Below are positions 30,504-32,423 of a stretch of DNA of 32,423 bases, piece by piece (position 1 is the stretch's first letter; each line of letters begins with the position of its first letter). The position numbers and the translations under genes were made by a program. Source of the DNA: Candidatus Nomurabacteria bacterium (GTDB taxonomy: Bacteria > Patescibacteriota > Minisyncoccia > Phycocordibacterales > UBA9973); contig SIBT01000002.1 of NCBI GenBank assembly GCA_009695015.1, positions 1 through 32,423 of the forward strand, in the 5' to 3' direction. The notes beneath the pieces are model-generated. The model was not told where the DNA came from and ran no database searches. It was given only the letters and a program-made list of their open reading frames with translations.

Positions 30504-30743
30504 TTATTTAATCGAAAACGCGATAACTAAACCGTAAATAGCTACTGCTTCTGCAAAAGCTGAAACAATAAGCATCGGGACCAGGATCTTTCCTACTGCT
30601 TCTGGATTCCGGCCGATAGACTCCATCGCCTTACTACCAATCATACCAATACCTAGACCTGCTCCAATAGCTGAAAGTCCTATCGCTAAAGACTTTGCAA
30701 GTGGTACTAAATTTACAACATTACTCACTACTTCGTTTTCCAT
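30504..30743 (-). CDS. atpE: ATP synthase Fo c subunit (rotor ring)
   Basis: 79 residues, two membrane helices joined by the polar loop GRNPEA (44-49). The ion-carrying carboxylate is Glu65 in SAFAEAVAIYGL. At the position of Gln32 of the Na+-type Ilyobacter ring there is Ile, and the residue after Glu65 is Ala instead of Ser, so the ring looks H+-coupled. The helix 1 glycine repeat GAGLGIGMIG packs the ring. No SD. Confidence 0.97.
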   Translation of the reverse strand: MENEVVSNVVNLVPLAKSLAIGLSAIGAGLGIGMIGSKAMESIGRNPEAVGKILVPMLIVSAFAEAVAIYGLVIAFSIK

Positions 30744-30795
30744 TTTGTGTTTTAACCTAATTACTTCTAATAATTTCGACTAATTTATAATAATT

Positions 30796-31668
30796 TTAAA
30801 CGTGCGCTAATTCTTTTCCATGTTCCTCCTCATGCTCACTATGGTCCTGTGAAGCAATCGTAAAATATACGGTTGCTAAGAGGGAAAAGATGAGCGCTTG
30901 GATAAGCCCGATAAAGACTTCCAAGAAAAGAAATGGGGTCGGCAGTATGTAAAGAAAAATTGCGCCCATGGAAGCGAGGAGAACTTCTCCAGCAAACACG
31001 TTACCGAAAAGTCGGAAAGAAAGAGATGCCACCTTGGCCACCTCTCCGATCAATTCTAGTAAACCTACAAAGATATTGATAGGCGCGACGATGAGTACGT
31101 TGGGCTCTTTTTGAATCTTCCTTGGAATCGAGACCAGCGCCTTGATATTAACATATTTATTAAAAGTTTTCCAAGCGCCAACGGCGATGATTCCAAAGAT
31201 ATTTGAACCGACGACAATCGCGATACTTAGGGCGAGAGTGGTATTGATGTCTGCTGTTCCCGCGCGAAAAAGGGGTATAAAGATCGAATGCCCTGCCTCC
31301 GTAGCCAGAAAACCAATCGAACCCACGATCGGTAAAAGTCCCAACCAATTATTTATTAAGATAAAAAGAAAAAGTGAAGTGATAAGCGGAAAAATTTTGA
31401 GAGTTATTTTGCGGTCGTTGGTCACTTGATCACACAACGATAATGCGCCTTCTAAAAAAATTTCAAAGATGTGTTGAATTTTGTCGGGAATTTTTTTTAA
31501 TTTAAATTTAAGAAATAAACAAAGAACGAGAATGACCAAAACTGATAACCAAGAATTTAATAAAGAATTCGTGATTTGAAAATTATTAAAGTGAAAAATA
31601 GGTTCTGCGTAAATAGTCGTCTCATGGACAGGCTGTTCTTGAATTTGATTTGTATTATTTGTTGCCAT
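30796..31668 (-). CDS. atpB: ATP synthase Fo a subunit
   Basis: 290 residues with five to six membrane helices. The essential stator Arg is in ASLSFRLFGNVFAGEVLL; the last helices (FLEVFIGLIQALIFSLLATVYF) form the second half-channel. The polar extension at the C-terminus is His/Glu-rich (DHSEHEEEHGKELAHV), which is uncommon and could bind metal or be disordered. It overlaps the upstream atpZ-like gene by 14 nt. Confidence 0.95.
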   Translation of the reverse strand: MATNNTNQIQEQPVHETTIYAEPIFHFNNFQITNSLLNSWLSVLVILVLCLFLKFKLKKIPDKIQHIFEIFLEGALSLCDQVTNDRKITLKIFPLITSLFLFILINNWLGLLPIVGSIGFLATEAGHSIFIPLFRAGTADINTTLALSIAIVVGSNIFGIIAVGAWKTFNKYVNIKALVSIPRKIQKEPNVLIVAPINIFVGLLELIGEVAKVASLSFRLFGNVFAGEVLLASMGAIFLYILPTPFLFLEVFIGLIQALIFSLLATVYFTIASQDHSEHEEEHGKELAHV

Positions 31669-31897
31669 CTTTTTCTTCTTCCACGGTAGCTTTATGTAAA
31701 GGATGATCTAATTCTTTTTTATACTCTTTGATTTCACGATAAATTCCGAAACATGTAATACCAAAACCTATCATTAGAAAAACAAAAAACAAAGTCTGAC
31801 TTTCTGTGAACTTTCCAGCGATGAAACCGACGACTAAAGGAAAAACAACCCACGAGGTCGTTTTAATATAAAAAACAATCACTGGTTGCCAGTTCAT
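31655..31897 (-). CDS. AtpZ/AtpI-like small membrane protein
   Basis: 80 residues, two membrane segments (about 12-30 and 35-53) with GFIAGKF between the helices, then a charged tail. First gene of the atp operon, the usual place of AtpI/AtpZ, which help c-ring assembly or Mg2+ handling. The family call rests on size, topology and position as well as the VGFIAGK-type motif. It has the operon promoter 6 nt upstream and overlaps atpB by 14 nt. Confidence 0.82.
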   Translation of the reverse strand: MNWQPVIVFYIKTTSWVVFPLVVGFIAGKFTESQTLFFVFLMIGFGITCFGIYREIKEYKKELDHPLHKATVEEEKDGNK

Positions 31898-31903
31898 TCC
31901 TAT

Positions 31904-31932
31904 ACTATAGGGTAAAAATAGTTAGGATGCAA
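31904..31932 (-). promoter_or_regulatory. atp operon promoter (leaderless layout)
   Basis: TTGCAT (31932-31927), 17-bp spacer, TATAGT (31909-31904), 6 nt (ATAGGA), ATG at 31897. AGGA touches the ATG and is too close for an SD. The -35 is the same as that of the HTH-MurA gene. Confidence 0.7.
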
Positions 31933-31952
31933 ATTGTGTTTATAATATTCTG

Positions 31953-32024
31953 TGAGCGTGGATGGGATCGAACCATCGGCCTCTGTCTTATCAGGACAGC
32001 GTTCTACCACTGAACTACACGCTC
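31953..32024 (-). tRNA. tRNA-Ile (anticodon GAT)
   Basis: 72 nt, minus strand. Acceptor GAGCGTG/CACGCTC, D-arm AGTTCAGTGGTAGAAC, anticodon loop CTGATAA (GAT), T-arm GATGGTTCGATCCCATC, discriminator A. CCA is not encoded (ACAG follows). It stands alone, not in an rRNA operon. Confidence 0.96.
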
Positions 32025-32034
32025 AATAGAAAAA

Positions 32035-32063
32035 ACTATAACAAAAATAGTGTGCATGCGCAA
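32035..32063 (-). promoter_or_regulatory. tRNA-Ile promoter
   Basis: TTGCGC (32063-32058), 17-bp spacer, TATAGT (32040-32035), then 10 nt to the first tRNA base, leaving a 5' leader of 3-4 nt. Confidence 0.55.
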
Positions 32064-32112
32064 ATTCTTTAAATATAAATTACCTAATTCTGCCGGTCAG
32101 AAAAGTCAAGTA

Positions 32113-32164
32113 ATTCTTTAGAAACAAAAAACCACCCGGAGGTGGTTTTTTGTTTCTAAAGAAT
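32113..32164. terminator. Terminator after the RRM gene
   Basis: Perfect 24-bp stem (32113-32136 with 32141-32164) and a CGGA loop. The core is ACCACC/GGTGGT, with A6/T6 runs inside the stem on both strands. It ends the RRM transcript and insulates tRNA-Ile. Confidence 0.88.
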
Positions 32165-32173
32165 AAATATAGA

Positions 32174-32423
32174 TTAGTATTCTCGGCGTCCGCCTCCTCC
32201 CCCATAACCTCCTCGGTCATTGCCTCCACTTCTTGGTGGGCGAGCTTCCATAGGGCGAGCTTCGTTGACAGTAAGTTTGCGTCCTTCGAATTCTTGGTCG
32301 TTGAACATAGAGATAGCCTTCGCTGCTTCATCCTGAGAAGCCATTTCTACGAATCCAAAACCTTTAGAACGACCAGACATCTTGTCCATAATAATCACAG
32401 CGGATACTACAGATCCAGCTTGT
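32174..32423 (-). CDS. RRM-type RNA-binding protein with Gly/Arg tail, 5' part cut by window edge
   Basis: The visible 82 residues run from QAGSVVSAVIIMDK through RNP1 (SKGFGFVEM) to the end of the RRM, then a tail RPPRSGGNDRGGYGGGGGRR ending EY. RNP2 and the start codon lie beyond the right edge; the ATG at 32398 is internal. Such glycine-rich single-RRM proteins are frequent in cyanobacteria and in Patescibacteria and bind mRNA, often in cold response; the role here is inferred. A long hairpin follows the stop. Confidence 0.92.
   Translation of the reverse strand, partial: QAGSVVSAVIIMDKMSGRSKGFGFVEMASQDEAAKAISMFNDQEFEGRKLTVNEARPMEARPPRSGGNDRGGYGGGGGRREY

Noticed and set aside
1..32423. 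CRISPR array, rRNA genes, prophage structural genes, riboswitches
   Set aside because: No regularly spaced direct repeats, no rRNA signatures, no phage morphogenesis genes and no riboswitch core that I can recognise in the gaps, which are mostly under 150 bp.

Overview
This AT-rich window looks like a chromosome segment of a Candidate Phyla Radiation bacterium (Patescibacteria, most likely the Parcubacteria/Paceibacteria side). The reasons are the short intergenic spaces, the near absence of Shine-Dalgarno sites, an XRE-HTH/MurA fusion, a 216-residue membrane-anchored protein of the kind common in that group, and a tRNA-associated serine recombinase. TGA is used as a stop (rseP, frr), so this is not the UGA=Gly code of Gracilibacteria/SR1. 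The lineage is inferred from memory of these families; no search was run.

Layout. 1-4214 (minus): dnaX (cut by the left edge), dus, ftsQ, serS. 4229-7438 (plus): dprA and topA, ended by a 20-bp perfect hairpin that also serves the convergent MaoC-type hydratase gene. 8019-9011 (minus): parB. 9050-11597: a small integrative element with a membrane-anchored protein, a serine recombinase and a mosaic of repeats, inserted between parB and the 3' end of tRNA-Leu(CAA). 11782-14195 (plus): HTH-MurA fusion and miaA. 14188-17198 (minus): aldehyde dehydrogenase and an acetolactate-synthase-like ThDP enzyme. 17310-17606 (minus): tRNA-Trp and rpmG. 17719-23812 (minus): murI, ddl, an M24 peptidase, rseP, frr, a delta-prime-like gene and mreB. 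23850-24173 (plus): an unknown small gene. 24189-24887 (minus): rsmI. 24993-31897 (minus): a Fis-type HTH remnant and a full F1Fo ATP synthase operon (atpZ-B-E-F-H-A-G-D-C). 31953-32423 (minus): tRNA-Ile(GAT) and an RRM protein cut by the right edge.

Functionally the window holds cell-envelope supply and shape genes (MurA-like, MurI, Ddl, MreB, FtsQ, RseP), replication and DNA handling (DnaX, delta-prime, TopA, DprA, ParB), translation and tRNA modification (SerS, Frr, L33, Dus, MiaA, RsmI), energy (H+-type ATP synthase) and a two-gene operon that may convert 2-oxoglutarate to succinate.

The most interesting signals are four. (1) The element: attL (9050) and attR (11594) share a GTGC core. 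An inverted internal copy at 9911-10093 has exactly the sequence predicted for the excised circle junction. The recombinase reading frame crosses the att core, so its C-terminus should change with integration state, and the element supplies the CCA end of tRNA-Leu. (2) The HTH-MurA fusion has an 18-bp perfect palindrome filling the space between its -35 and -10 boxes. (3) About ten genes share one promoter layout: a -10 hexamer, 6-7 nt, then ATG, which implies leaderless mRNAs. The exceptions, with real SD sites, stand out. (4) DnaX lacks its zinc module, and a Dus enzyme carries two dispersed repeats in frame.
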